Part shown: positions 15,673-23,457 of the stretch, piece by piece
Numbering within the stretch: the stretch's first letter is position 1
Layout: each line of letters starts with the position of its first letter
NCBI GenBank assembly: GCA_016291495.1
Contig: JAEEXI010000022.1
Coordinates: forward strand, 1-47,693
Origin: Prevotella sp.
GTDB lineage: Bacteria > Bacteroidota > Bacteroidia > Bacteroidales > Bacteroidaceae
Length of the DNA: 47,693 bases
Reading direction: 5' to 3'
The notes under the pieces: generated by a model
The model's database searches: none
What the model was told of the DNA's origin: nothing
The model's input: only the letters and a program-made list of their open reading frames with translations
Translations under genes and position numbers: made by a program

Positions 15673-16569
15673 ATGAAAAAGAACCTTTTCATTGGTCTGC
15701 TGATACTCTTCCTCTCTGTTCCTATGAAGGCACAGATGAAATTTAGTCAGCAATATCAGCAGTACTTTGATACTTATAAGGATTATGCCATTGAGCAGAT
15801 GAAGCGTTACCATATTCCTGCCAGTATCACCCTTGCCCAAGGTGTGTTGGAGTCTGCTGCTGGCAGGAGTGAACTGGCACTCAAGGGCAACAACCATTTC
15901 GGCATCAAGTGTCATGGATGGACGGGACGTACCGTCTATCATGATGATGATATGAATAATGAGTGCTTCCGTGCCTATAATTCAGCCTATGACAGCTATG
16001 AGGACCATTCCAAGTTTCTTAGTTCCAGTAGCCGATATAGTTCTTTGTTCCTGCTGAAACAGACAGATTATAAAGGGTGGGCACGTGGTTTGAAGGCCTG
16101 TGGCTATGCTACCAATCCCCGTTATGCCATTCAGCTGATAGACATTATTCAACTCTATAAGCTCTATGAGTACGACGAGGGCAAGTCGTCTGGAAAGGTT
16201 CCTGTCTCTTCTGGTCCTGTTTGGTCTCATCGTGTCTATGAGTTCAATAAGAACTATTATGTGATAGCCAAAGCGGGTGACACTTATCGGACGATAAGCA
16301 AGGAAGTTGGTGTTTCCTACAAGAAACTCGCCAAGTATAATGAGAATGATCGTGATGCGCGATTGGAGGAAGGCGAATTCGTCTGGTTGGAGAAGAAACG
16401 CCGTAATGCCCCCAAAGAGTATAAGAACCGTCCTCATGTCGTCCGCAACGGTGAGTCGATGTACACGATTGCCCAGAAATATGGAATTCGCCTGAAATAT
16501 CTCTATAAGATGAACGACCTGACTCCGGATTATCGGATAAAGGTAGGTGATGTACTCCGAATCAGATAA
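15673..16569 (+). CDS. Secreted glucosaminidase-LysM cell-wall hydrolase
   Basis: 298 residues. A signal peptide ends near MKAQ (residue 21). The glucosaminidase-like domain (about 25-170) has the catalytic Glu60 in SITLAQGVLESAAGRSE, followed by NNHFGIKCHGW and YKGWARGLKACGYATNPRYA. Two LysM peptidoglycan-binding repeats follow: about 205-250 (YVIAKAGDTYRTISKEVGVS) and about 255-298 (HVVRNGESMYTIAQKYGI). The enzyme should cleave beta-1,4 bonds after N-acetylglucosamine in peptidoglycan, for septum or wall remodelling. It is followed 20 bp later by a small lipoprotein gene on the same strand. Confidence 0.94.
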   Translation: MKKNLFIGLLILFLSVPMKAQMKFSQQYQQYFDTYKDYAIEQMKRYHIPASITLAQGVLESAAGRSELALKGNNHFGIKCHGWTGRTVYHDDDMNNECFRAYNSAYDSYEDHSKFLSSSSRYSSLFLLKQTDYKGWARGLKACGYATNPRYAIQLIDIIQLYKLYEYDEGKSSGKVPVSSGPVWSHRVYEFNKNYYVIAKAGDTYRTISKEVGVSYKKLAKYNENDRDARLEEGEFVWLEKKRRNAPKEYKNRPHVVRNGESMYTIAQKYGIRLKYLYKMNDLTPDYRIKVGDVLRIR

Positions 16570-16589
16570 ATAACTAAACCGATAAGACT

Positions 16590-16856
16590 ATGAGAAAGTG
16601 TGTTTATGTGTTCATGTCGTTGGCCATCCTGACCGTTGTGGGATGTAACCGTTTCCGTGTGAAAACAGATCACAGTACGCAAATGGAACAAGTGCGTCTG
16701 CCAGTGGATACTGCACAAAAGAATGACATTAGTGAGACCACAGAGGATGATAGCTGGAAGGACGAGCCCTTGTTGGAAATTCCTGATATCCCAGGAGAGG
16801 CAGGAGGACATCCCGATGCTTCTGGTGCAGATCGTATGTTCCGTGAGGGCTATTAG
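16590..16856 (+). CDS. Small lipoprotein of unknown function
   Basis: 88 residues. MRKCVYVFMSLAILTVVGC is a lipoprotein signal with lipobox VVGC. The mature 69 residues are acidic and probably disordered (ETTEDDSWKDEPLLEIPDIPG). It lies 20 bp after the glucosaminidase gene, so the two are likely co-transcribed; it may be an accessory factor, but nothing in the sequence proves this. Confidence 0.75.
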   Translation: MRKCVYVFMSLAILTVVGCNRFRVKTDHSTQMEQVRLPVDTAQKNDISETTEDDSWKDEPLLEIPDIPGEAGGHPDASGADRMFREGY

Positions 16857-16869
16857 TCAGTAGGTATAA

Positions 16870-17316
16870 TCAGTCTTTCAGCAGGTTTTCAAGGAAACTG
16901 TCCAGGTCTTTGTCAAGACCTGCCATGAGTTCTTGGTCGATAATCACCGTATCGTCATCCACCAAGTATAGTTCGGCAAGGTGCTCGTGGTCCTCATCTT
17001 CCAGTACGAATGAGAAGGGCTTGAGAATAGCCATCTTTTCAATGATTTCCTTGTGTTTGGTCAGTTCAGAACGAAGCACCGTCGCAGCAGTGTCATAGAA
17101 ATCATCGTCCTTATTGTCAATCCATTGCTCGACAATACATCTGGTGATTTCTTTGTCATCATCGTCAAACGCCACCATTTCTCCTGTTTCCTGTGTGACT
17201 CTCAGGTGAATATCCGTGAGGATCCCTGTCTCGTCGTTCATTGGAAACTTCTCTGCCACTTTACGGATGGCACGCTCGATTTGCTGTAGTGTCTGTTCTG
17301 TTGCTTTCATCATCAT
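16870..17316 (-). CDS. Acidic conserved-type hypothetical protein
   Basis: 148 residues, no signal peptide or membrane segment, strongly acidic (DDDDKEITR, DNKDDDFYDT, LVDDDTVIIDQELMAGLDKDLDSF). Three consecutive ATG codons (17308-17316) could serve as start; the first is given. It has an alpha/beta look with helices at both ends and I recognise no family. It has its own consensus promoter, divergent from the rseC-rnf operon, and ends 13 bp from the convergent small lipoprotein gene. Confidence 0.7.
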   Translation of the reverse strand: MMMKATEQTLQQIERAIRKVAEKFPMNDETGILTDIHLRVTQETGEMVAFDDDDKEITRCIVEQWIDNKDDDFYDTAATVLRSELTKHKEIIEKMAILKPFSFVLEDEDHEHLAELYLVDDDTVIIDQELMAGLDKDLDSFLENLLKD

Positions 17317-17325
17317 TTTACTTAA

Positions 17326-17364
17326 GACGATACAAAAGTAATTAAAAGAAAGGATAACTGCAAA
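17326..17364 (-). promoter_or_regulatory. Sigma-ABfr-type promoter of the acidic hypothetical protein
   Basis: Minus strand TTTG (complement of 17361-17364), a 20-nt spacer and TACTTTTG (17333-17340). Predicted start near 17326, leader about 10-16 nt depending on which ATG is used. Confidence 0.7.
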
Positions 17365-17425
17365 CGATTACGATTATTTTTCAAAAAAAAATGTTCAGAT
17401 GCTGTATTTATTCACTTTTTTATCG

Positions 17426-17433
17426 TAACTTTG
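17426..17433 (+). promoter_or_regulatory. -7 element of the rseC-rnf operon
   Basis: TAACTTTG matches TAnnTTTG. There is no TTTG at -33. Predicted start near 17440, leader about 20 nt to the ATG at 17461. Confidence 0.55.
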
Positions 17434-17460
17434 CATTTGCTAAGTCGAGATTACAATTCT

Positions 17461-17871
17461 ATGAACAACAAAATTCGTCATGATGGCATCATTGACAGTA
17501 TTGAAAAAGAGTGTGTGCATGTGCGCATTCTCCAGACCTCTGCATGTGCTGCCTGTAAGGTGGCTGGCTACTGTAATGCTGCTGAGGCGAAGGAGAAAAT
17601 CGTGGATGTATATCGAACGGATGTGGCTCATTTGAAAGTGGGCGACCCTGTTGTTGTCTCCACCTCTGGTGATGTGGCAGCCCGTGCCCTGTTATGGGCT
17701 TTTGGACTTCCTTTCATCTTGATGGTTCTGGTATTGGTTCTCGTCTTATGGCAGACAGGTGATGAAGGAGTGGCAGCCTTGAGTGGACTGCTTGCCCTGA
17801 TTCCCTATTACGGTCTTCTGTTCTTGCTGCGTCATAGGATGCGCAGGCAGATGGCTTTTATGCTCGAATAG
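17461..17871 (+). CDS. rseC: RseC/MucC-family protein heading the rnf operon
   Basis: 136 residues from the ATG at 17461 (MNNKIRHDGIIDSIE). The N-terminal domain carries the family's Cys cluster (CAACKVAGYC) after VRILQTSA. Two hydrophobic helices follow (LLWAFGLPFILMVLVLVLVL and ALSGLLALIPYYGLLFLL), then a basic tail. RseC proteins associate with RNF or Rsx complexes; in enterobacteria they help reduce SoxR. In Bacteroidetes this gene regularly precedes rnfB, as here with a 31-bp gap. Its exact job is unknown, possibly electron relay or assembly of RNF. Confidence 0.9.
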   Translation: MNNKIRHDGIIDSIEKECVHVRILQTSACAACKVAGYCNAAEAKEKIVDVYRTDVAHLKVGDPVVVSTSGDVAARALLWAFGLPFILMVLVLVLVLWQTGDEGVAALSGLLALIPYYGLLFLLRHRMRRQMAFMLE

Positions 17872-17902
17872 AAATGCATAACTAAAACAAATACAAAGGA
17901 TT

Positions 17903-18829
17903 ATGAATTTTATTTTGATTGCGATTGCAGTACTTGGAGCTATTGGATTGATAGCTGCTGTGGTATTGTATGTCTGCTCTAAGAAATTCGCTGTCTTCGA
18001 AGACCCTCGTATTGCCCAGGTGACGGAAGTGTTGCCAGGTGCTAATTGTGGCGGTTGTGGTTTTGCTGGCTGTGGTGGTCTTGCTGACGCCCTTGTGAAA
18101 GGTGCTGATGCAGGAAGCATCGACGGCTTGGCATGCCCAGTCGGAGGACAGGAAGTGATGGGCAAGGTGGCTGATTTGCTGGGAATGGCAATCGCCAATG
18201 GTGAGCCGATGGTGGCTGTGGTACGTTGCAACGGTACCTGTGACCTTCGTCCGAAGATTGCGGAGTACAGTGGTTTGCGCACCTGTGCTGCCATGAATGC
18301 CTGTGGTGCTGGTGAGACAGCCTGCGGCTTTGGTTGTCTGGGATGTGGCGACTGTGTCGCTGCCTGCCAGTTTGATGCTATCCACATGAATCCCGAAACG
18401 GGACTTCCTGAGGTGGATGAGGAGAAATGTACCTCATGTGGTGCTTGTGTGAAGGCTTGTCCTCGTCACATTATCGAGTTGCGCAAGAAGGGCCTGAAGG
18501 GTAGGAGAGTGTTTGTCTCCTGTGTCAACAAGGACAAGGGACCTGTTGCCATGAAGGCTTGTAAGGCTGCTTGTATCGGATGTGGCAAGTGTGAGAAGGA
18601 ATGCGCCTTTGGTGCCATTACCATCGAGAACAATGTCTCTTACATCGACTTCAACAAGTGTCGTCTCTGTCGTAAGTGTGTAGCCGTTTGTCCTACGAAG
18701 GCTATCCACGCTGTGAATTTCCCGGCTCCTAAACCCAAACCTACCGAGCCTAGTGAGACTAGTCAGACTAGTTCTACTAGCACAACTAGTACTACTAGCA
18801 ATTCAGAAAGAAAGGAGGAACAAGCATGA
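17903..18829 (+). CDS. rnfB: RNF complex iron-sulfur subunit B
   Basis: 308 residues. One N-terminal membrane helix (about 4-25) is followed by a 4Fe-4S domain (C49, C52, C57 in GANCGGCGFAGCGG and C78 in GLACPVGG). Then come ferredoxin-type clusters (CLGCGDCVAACQF, CTSCGACVKACPR, CIGCGKCEKECAF, CRLCRKCVAVCPT). RnfB accepts electrons from ferredoxin and passes them into the ion pump. The last 35 residues are a Pro then Thr/Ser-rich tail encoded by a 9-bp repeat at 18755-18799. The stop overlaps the rnfC start (ATGA). Confidence 0.97.
   Translation: MNFILIAIAVLGAIGLIAAVVLYVCSKKFAVFEDPRIAQVTEVLPGANCGGCGFAGCGGLADALVKGADAGSIDGLACPVGGQEVMGKVADLLGMAIANGEPMVAVVRCNGTCDLRPKIAEYSGLRTCAAMNACGAGETACGFGCLGCGDCVAACQFDAIHMNPETGLPEVDEEKCTSCGACVKACPRHIIELRKKGLKGRRVFVSCVNKDKGPVAMKACKAACIGCGKCEKECAFGAITIENNVSYIDFNKCRLCRKCVAVCPTKAIHAVNFPAPKPKPTEPSETSQTSSTSTTSTTSNSERKEEQA
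18755..18799 (+). repeat. 9-bp coding minisatellite, five copies
   Basis: Five 9-bp units of the form nnnACTAG(T/C) encode the tripeptide xTS five times in the RnfB tail. Six CTAG tetramers occur in about 50 bp, counting one just upstream; CTAG is usually rare in bacterial DNA. Confidence 0.85.
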
Positions 18830-20193
18830 ACGTAAGAACTTTCCGTATCGGAGGAATTCACCCCGAAGAGAACAAGCTGACCCATGAGGTGGCTACCAAG
18901 GTGGCAGCATTGCCCAAACAGGCCATCTTCCCGCTCTCCCAGCATATTGGTGCTCCTGCCAAACCTGTTGTTGCCAAGGGTGACAAGGTGAAGGTAGGTA
19001 CGATGATTGCCGAGGCTGGCGGCTTCGTGTCGGCTCCGATATTCTCCAGCGTCAGCGGTACCGTCTTCAAGATTGACACCGCAATCGATGCTACTGGTTA
19101 TCGTAAGCCTGTTATTATTATTAATGTGGAAGGCGACGAGTGGGAAGAGAGCATCGACCGCTCTGACAAGTTGGAATTGGTGAAAGACCATCCGGAACTG
19201 ACTCCTGAGGAGATTGTAGAGCGTATCAAGGCTGCAGGTGTCGTTGGTATGGGTGGTGCCTGTTTCCCCACCTTTATCAAACTCTGTCCTCCACCCACAG
19301 CGAAAGCTGAGTGCGTGATTATCAATGCTGTTGAGTGCGAGCCCTATATCACTGCCGACTTCCGTCTGATGATGGAACATGCCGACGAGATTCTTGTGGG
19401 TCTGGAACTGCTGATGAAGGGTGCCAAGGTCACCAAAGGCTACATTGGTATTGAGACCAATAAGATGCCTGCTATCGAACTGCTCTCTAAGAAGTGTGCC
19501 GAGGCATTTGTCGGAACAGCATACAGCGTAGAGGTCGTTCCTTTGAAGCAGCGTTATCCGCAGGGTGGTGAGAAACAGCTGGTTGATGCCGTTATCCGTC
19601 GTCAGGTACCTGCACCTCCCGCTATCCCTGTTAATGTGGGTGCCATCGTGCAGAATGTAGGTACGGCCTTCGCTGTCTATGAGGCTGTCATGAAGCGCAA
19701 GCCGCTTTTCGAGCGCTATACCACCGTAACTGGTAAGAAACTGCAGAATCCAGGCAACTTCCTGGTCCGCATGGGTACACCGATGAAAGATTTGATTGAT
19801 GCCTGTGGCGGTATGCCTGAGTGCGACAACAAGCTGCTCGCTGGTGGTCCGATGATGGGTAAGGCGCTGACAAGTGTTGAGGTACCCATCTGTAAGGGAA
19901 CCAACTCGGTAACGATTATCTCTGACGAGGAGGCATTCCGTAAGGAACCGCAGCCTTGTATCCGTTGCGCCAAGTGTGTTTCGGCCTGTCCGATGGGCCT
20001 GGAGCCTTATTTGTTGGCCAAACTGGCTGCCGTCCAGAACTGGGAGCGCAGCGAACAGGAGGATGTCGTCAGCTGTATTGAGTGTGGCTCGTGCCAGTTT
20101 ACCTGTCCTGCCCACCGTCCGCTGCTCGACAATATCCGTCTTGGCAAGACAACTGTCATGGGAATCATTCGCAGCCGCGCTGCAAAGAAATAA
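18826..20193 (+). CDS. rnfC: RNF complex subunit C
   Basis: 455 residues, soluble. The N-terminal segment (FRIGGIHPEENKL, then a barrel-sandwich region QHIGAPAKPVVAKGDKVKVG) precedes the NADH/FMN-binding region with GVVGMGGACFPTFIKL and VECEPYITADFR. Two ferredoxin clusters lie near the C-terminus (CIRCAKCVSACPMGLEP and CIECGSCQFTCPAHRP). RnfC is the NADH dehydrogenase-like subunit that gives electrons to, or takes them from, NAD. Length fits the family. It overlaps rnfB by 4 bp and is 15 bp from rnfD. Confidence 0.97.
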   Translation: MNVRTFRIGGIHPEENKLTHEVATKVAALPKQAIFPLSQHIGAPAKPVVAKGDKVKVGTMIAEAGGFVSAPIFSSVSGTVFKIDTAIDATGYRKPVIIINVEGDEWEESIDRSDKLELVKDHPELTPEEIVERIKAAGVVGMGGACFPTFIKLCPPPTAKAECVIINAVECEPYITADFRLMMEHADEILVGLELLMKGAKVTKGYIGIETNKMPAIELLSKKCAEAFVGTAYSVEVVPLKQRYPQGGEKQLVDAVIRRQVPAPPAIPVNVGAIVQNVGTAFAVYEAVMKRKPLFERYTTVTGKKLQNPGNFLVRMGTPMKDLIDACGGMPECDNKLLAGGPMMGKALTSVEVPICKGTNSVTIISDEEAFRKEPQPCIRCAKCVSACPMGLEPYLLAKLAAVQNWERSEQEDVVSCIECGSCQFTCPAHRPLLDNIRLGKTTVMGIIRSRAAKK

Positions 20194-20208
20194 TTATGAA
20201 TTAAAATT

Positions 20209-21201
20209 ATGGGAAAATTAATTGTATCACTTTCGCCCCATGCACACGGAAAAGACACCGTTGAGCGCAATATGTATGGCGTAATCATCGCCCTGCTGCC
20301 TGCACTGCTCGTGTCGTTCTGGTTCTTCGGCATTGGCTCAGCCATTGTCTGTGGAACAAGTGTTGCAGCCTGTGTGCTGTTTGAGTGGGCTATCAATAAG
20401 TTTATGCTTAAGAACGAGCGCACGACCATCTGTGACGGCTCTGCCGTACTGACGGGCTTGCTGCTTGGTTTCAACCTTCCTTCAAACCTCCCCATCTGGA
20501 TTATCATCATTGGTGCCTTGTTTGCCATTGGTGTGGGCAAGATGACGTTCGGAGGTCTGGGTAACAATCTCTTCAATCCTGCGTTGGTAGGTCGTGCAGC
20601 CCTGTTGGTGGCTTTCCCTGCACAGATGACGACCTGGCCTAAGGTTGGTCAGCTCACCAGTTATCTCGATGCAGAGACGGGAGCCACCCCGCTTGCCCTG
20701 ATGAAACAGGCTATCAAGGATGGTGATGCTTCCGTATTGGAACAGCTGCCCGACTCGCTGAGTCTCTTCCTGGGCAACCATCCCGACGGTGCTGGTGCAA
20801 TGGGTGAGATATGTGCTGTAGCACTGCTCCTGGGCTTGGTGTATATGTTGTGGCAGAAGATTATTACCTGGCACATCCCCGTGTCGATTATCGGCACTGT
20901 GTTCGTGTTCTCAGGCTTGTTGCATCTGGCCAGTCCTGTCTATGCTGATCCTGTCAGTGTCATCCTCAGTGGTGGTCTGATGCTGGGTGCTATCTTCATG
21001 GCTACCGACTATGTCACCTCGCCGATGACGGCCAAGGGCCAGCTGATCTATGGTGTCGCCATTGGCTTCCTCACCGTTGTCATCCGTAACTGGGGTGCCT
21101 ATCCGGAGGGTATGTCGTTCGCCATTCTGATTATGAATGCATTCACACCGCTGATTAACAATTATGTGAAACCAAAACGTTTTGGGGAGGTCGCAAAATG
21201 A
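20209..21201 (+). CDS. rnfD: RNF complex membrane subunit D
   Basis: 330 residues, about nine membrane helices (for example VIIALLPALLVSFWFFGIGS, LPIWIIIIGALFAIGVGKM). The flavin-attachment region is the SAETGATPLALMK-like segment (LDAETGATPLALMKQAI), where a Thr carries covalent FMN in this family. GGLGNNLFNPALVGRAALLVAFP is also diagnostic. RnfD conducts electrons through the membrane and is part of the ion channel. The stop overlaps the rnfG start by 4 bp. Confidence 0.96.
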   Translation: MGKLIVSLSPHAHGKDTVERNMYGVIIALLPALLVSFWFFGIGSAIVCGTSVAACVLFEWAINKFMLKNERTTICDGSAVLTGLLLGFNLPSNLPIWIIIIGALFAIGVGKMTFGGLGNNLFNPALVGRAALLVAFPAQMTTWPKVGQLTSYLDAETGATPLALMKQAIKDGDASVLEQLPDSLSLFLGNHPDGAGAMGEICAVALLLGLVYMLWQKIITWHIPVSIIGTVFVFSGLLHLASPVYADPVSVILSGGLMLGAIFMATDYVTSPMTAKGQLIYGVAIGFLTVVIRNWGAYPEGMSFAILIMNAFTPLINNYVKPKRFGEVAK

Positions 21202-21827
21202 AGAAACTCGAATCATCTTTAGTGAATATGATGGCGGTACTCACAGGAGTTGCTGTCGTCATGGGAGGCATCCTCGCTTACGTCAACCATCTGACGGAGG
21301 GACCTATCAGTGAGCAGAAGACCAAGGCCCTTGCTGATGGTATCAAGGCGGTGATGACGTGCGACGACCTGCTTGTTGCCAAGACCGATACTGTGAAGCA
21401 GAACGATGCCAAAGGTAAGGAACTCACCTATATCATCTATCAGATTCAGGATGCCCAGAAGAAAGATCTAGGTGCTGCAGTAGAGAGCACCACGATGGGT
21501 TTCGGCGGCGACCTGAAGATTCTGGTAGGCTTCGATCCCGAGGGTAAGATTCTCGGCTACACCTTGTTGGAACAGTCGGAGACACCCGGACTGGGTGCCA
21601 AGGCCGACAAATGGTTCCAGAAAGGCGAGAAGGGCGACATCATCGGCAAGGACCCGAAGGAACCCCTGACCGTTTCGAAAGACGGCGGACAGGTCGATGC
21701 CATCACGGCCTCTACCATTACCAGTCGTGCTTTCCTCTTGGCGGTTAACAATGCGTACAATGCTTACAAGGCTACCCCTGCTGCTGATGCAGATACAGGT
21801 GCCACAGAAGAAAATAAGGAGGAATAA
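21198..21827 (+). CDS. rnfG: RNF complex FMN-binding subunit G
   Basis: 209 residues: one N-terminal membrane helix (MMAVLTGVAVVMGGILAYV), then a periplasmic FMN-binding domain (GFGGDLKILVGFDPEGKILGY, EQSETPGLGAKADKWF). The FMN-Thr site is DAITASTITSRAFL. RnfG takes electrons from RnfD on the periplasmic side. An acidic tail (DADTGATEENKEE) ends the protein. It overlaps rnfD and is 3 bp from rnfE. Confidence 0.96.
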   Translation: MKKLESSLVNMMAVLTGVAVVMGGILAYVNHLTEGPISEQKTKALADGIKAVMTCDDLLVAKTDTVKQNDAKGKELTYIIYQIQDAQKKDLGAAVESTTMGFGGDLKILVGFDPEGKILGYTLLEQSETPGLGAKADKWFQKGEKGDIIGKDPKEPLTVSKDGGQVDAITASTITSRAFLLAVNNAYNAYKATPAADADTGATEENKEE

Positions 21828-21830
21828 GCT

Positions 21831-22415
21831 ATGAATTATATCGATATTATTAAGAACGGTATCGTCAAGGAGAACCCCACGTTCGTCTTGATGTTGGGTA
21901 TGTGTCCCACACTTGCCACCACCACCTCGGCCATGAATGGTATGTCGATGGGACTGGCTACGATGGCAGTATTGATCTGTACCAACTTCGTGATTTCCTG
22001 TCTGAAGAGCATCACCCCCGACAAGGTGCGCATCCCCGTGTTCATCGTGGTGATTGCCGCTTTCGTGACGATTCTCCAATTGGTCATCAAGGCTTTCCTG
22101 CCTGACATCGATGCATCCCTCGGTTTGTTTATCCCGTTGATAGTGGTCAACTGTGTCATTCTGGGCCGTGCAGAGGCTTTCGCCGCTAAGAACTCACCCG
22201 TTGCCTCCCTCGTCGACGGCATCGGTATCGGACTGGGTTTCACCATCGGTCTGACGCTGCTGGGTATCTGTCGTGAGATTCTGGGCAATGGCAGCATCTT
22301 CGGCTTCGTACTGCTGCCAGAGACCTACAATATCCTGCTCTTCGTATTGCCTCCAGGTGCTTTCATCACCCTCGGCTTCCTCATTGCGATAGTAAATAAA
22401 CTTAGAAAGGCATAA
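21831..22415 (+). CDS. rnfE: RNF complex membrane subunit E
   Basis: 194 residues, six membrane helices. Family motifs: NPTFVLMLGMCPTLATTTSAM near the N-terminus (its Cys helps bind the intramembrane iron-sulfur centre) and IPLIVVNCVILGRAEAFA (second Cys). It pairs with RnfA as an inverted-topology homologue. Gaps of 3 bp to rnfG and rnfA. Confidence 0.96.
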   Translation: MNYIDIIKNGIVKENPTFVLMLGMCPTLATTTSAMNGMSMGLATMAVLICTNFVISCLKSITPDKVRIPVFIVVIAAFVTILQLVIKAFLPDIDASLGLFIPLIVVNCVILGRAEAFAAKNSPVASLVDGIGIGLGFTIGLTLLGICREILGNGSIFGFVLLPETYNILLFVLPPGAFITLGFLIAIVNKLRKA

Positions 22416-22418
22416 ATT

Positions 22419-23021
22419 ATGGAATATATATTGATTTTCATTTCCGCCATCTTCGTGAACAACATCGTGTTGTCACAGTTCCTGGGCATCTGTCCGTTCC
22501 TGGGCGTATCGAAGAAGATTGACACCTCGCTGGGTATGTCGGCTGCCGTAGCCTTTGTGCTCACACTGGCCACCATCGTTACCTGGCTGGTACAGAAATA
22601 CGTGCTTGATGCCTTTGGTTTGCAGTATCTGCAGACCATCGCCTTCATCCTCGTCATTGCCTCGCTGGTGCAGATGGTCGAGATCATCCTGAAGAAGGTG
22701 TCGCCTGCACTCTATCAGGCGCTGGGTATCTTCCTGCCGCTCATCACCACCAACTGTGCCGTACTCGGTGTTGCCATCCTGGTGATTCAGAAAGACTACA
22801 ACCTCCTGCAGTCTGTGGTTTATGCCTTCTCAACGGCCATCGGCTTTGGACTGGCCCTGACCGTCTTTGCAGGTATGCGTGAGCAGCTGGAGCTGGTCAA
22901 CATTCCCAAGGGCATGCGAGGCATGGCCATCGTCATGCTCTCCGCAGGTCTCCTCAGTCTGGCCTTCATGGGCTTCTCTGGAGTTGACGGCGGACTCGCC
23001 ACCTTGTTTGGTATTGATTAA
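22419..23021 (+). CDS. rnfA: RNF complex membrane subunit A
   Basis: 200 residues, six membrane helices. Diagnostic motifs are NNIVLSQFLGICPFLGVSKK and LPLITTNCAVLGVAILV, whose cysteines hold the [2Fe-2S] centre at the RnfA/RnfE interface. It completes the rnfBCDGEA operon and is followed by a strong terminator. Confidence 0.97.
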   Translation: MEYILIFISAIFVNNIVLSQFLGICPFLGVSKKIDTSLGMSAAVAFVLTLATIVTWLVQKYVLDAFGLQYLQTIAFILVIASLVQMVEIILKKVSPALYQALGIFLPLITTNCAVLGVAILVIQKDYNLLQSVVYAFSTAIGFGLALTVFAGMREQLELVNIPKGMRGMAIVMLSAGLLSLAFMGFSGVDGGLATLFGID

Positions 23022-23043
23022 ATAGAAATACAAAGCTAATGAT

Positions 23044-23080
23044 AAAGAGGTGTGTCAATGCGACGCACCTCTTTTCTTGT
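23044..23080 (+). terminator. Rho-independent terminator of the rnf operon
   Basis: A 13-bp stem (23044-23056 with 23062-23074, one G-T pair) with loop AATGC, followed by a T-rich stretch. Confidence 0.85.
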
Positions 23081-23091
23081 TTTTACCTTTT

Positions 23092-23112
23092 CACTCTTCG
23101 CTCTTCACTCTT
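23092..23112 (+). repeat. Heptanucleotide repeat, three copies
   Basis: CACTCTT-CGCTCTT-CACTCTT lies just past the rnf terminator. One of four heptamer tracts in this window. Confidence 0.7.
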
Positions 23113-23163
23113 CCCTTAGTTCGGCTCGCTTCCGCCTCCGGAGTTACCCCTGTCACCTTTGCT

Positions 23164-23251
23164 TCATTCAGATAGTTTCTATGCCTCATTGAGACTATCC
23201 CTACGACTCATTCAAATAATCTCTATACCCCCTAAGGGATTATCTAGTGAC
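23164..23251 (+). repeat. 22-bp degenerate tandem repeat, three to four units
   Basis: Units at 23164-23185, 23186-23207 and 23208-23229 begin TCATT(C/G)A and share a pyrimidine-rich CTA core. A fourth, more diverged unit follows at 23230-23251. 22 bp is about two helical turns. The units lie about 75-165 bp upstream of the -7 element for the lichenase gene. Confidence 0.6.
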
Positions 23252-23270
23252 ACCAGGGATAGGCACCGCT

Positions 23271-23319
23271 GACATCTGTTAACATCATTTAAGGGGAGGG
23301 GTAGACATTCGTTAATGTT
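23271..23319 (+). promoter_or_regulatory. Candidate operator: paired direct repeats
   Basis: GACATCTGTTAACATC (23271-23286) and GACATTCGTTAATGTT (23304-23319) agree at 11 of 16 positions and are 33 bp apart, about three helical turns. The second covers the -33 region of the promoter. A polypurine run (AAGGGGAGGGG) lies between them. Confidence 0.45.
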
Positions 23320-23326
23320 TTCTTTG

Positions 23327-23334
23327 TAACTTTG
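23327..23334 (+). promoter_or_regulatory. -7 element of the lichenase gene
   Basis: TAACTTTG matches TAnnTTTG; no TTTG at -33, which fits an activator-dependent promoter. Predicted start near 23341, giving a leader of about 117 nt, the longest seen in the window. Confidence 0.55.
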
Positions 23335-23421
23335 CAACGCAAAAGCGTTGCGAAACTCTGCTGCACCTCGGCATAGAGTAAATTCTCTGCACTCGGTTTG
23401 CAAGAGCTTTGCAAACAATCA
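23334..23421 (+). promoter_or_regulatory. Structured 5' leader of the lichenase gene
   Basis: GCAACGC-AAAA-GCGTTGC (23334-23351) forms a hairpin at or just before the predicted start of the transcript. GTTTGCAA-GAGCT-TTGCAAAC forms another near 23396-23416. Between them CTCTGCTGCACCTCGG and CTCTGCACTCGG are imperfect direct repeats. No known riboswitch is recognised. Confidence 0.5.
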
Positions 23422-23457
23422 TAAGCACTTAGCATTAGAAATCATAATAAAGAAAAC

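Noticed and set aside
15604..15942. A longer N-terminal extension of cdd
   Set aside because: It would run through two consensus promoters and the start of the glucosaminidase gene, and the extension has no family features. The ATG at 15603 gives a normal cytidine deaminase.
18763..20115. A long open frame antisense to rnfC
   Set aside because: It is opposite a strongly conserved gene, has low-complexity His/Arg/Thr composition, no promoter and no recognisable domain; it is a codon-bias shadow.
23164..23251. CRISPR array
   Set aside because: Units are adjacent, imperfect and have no spacers; no cas genes are nearby.
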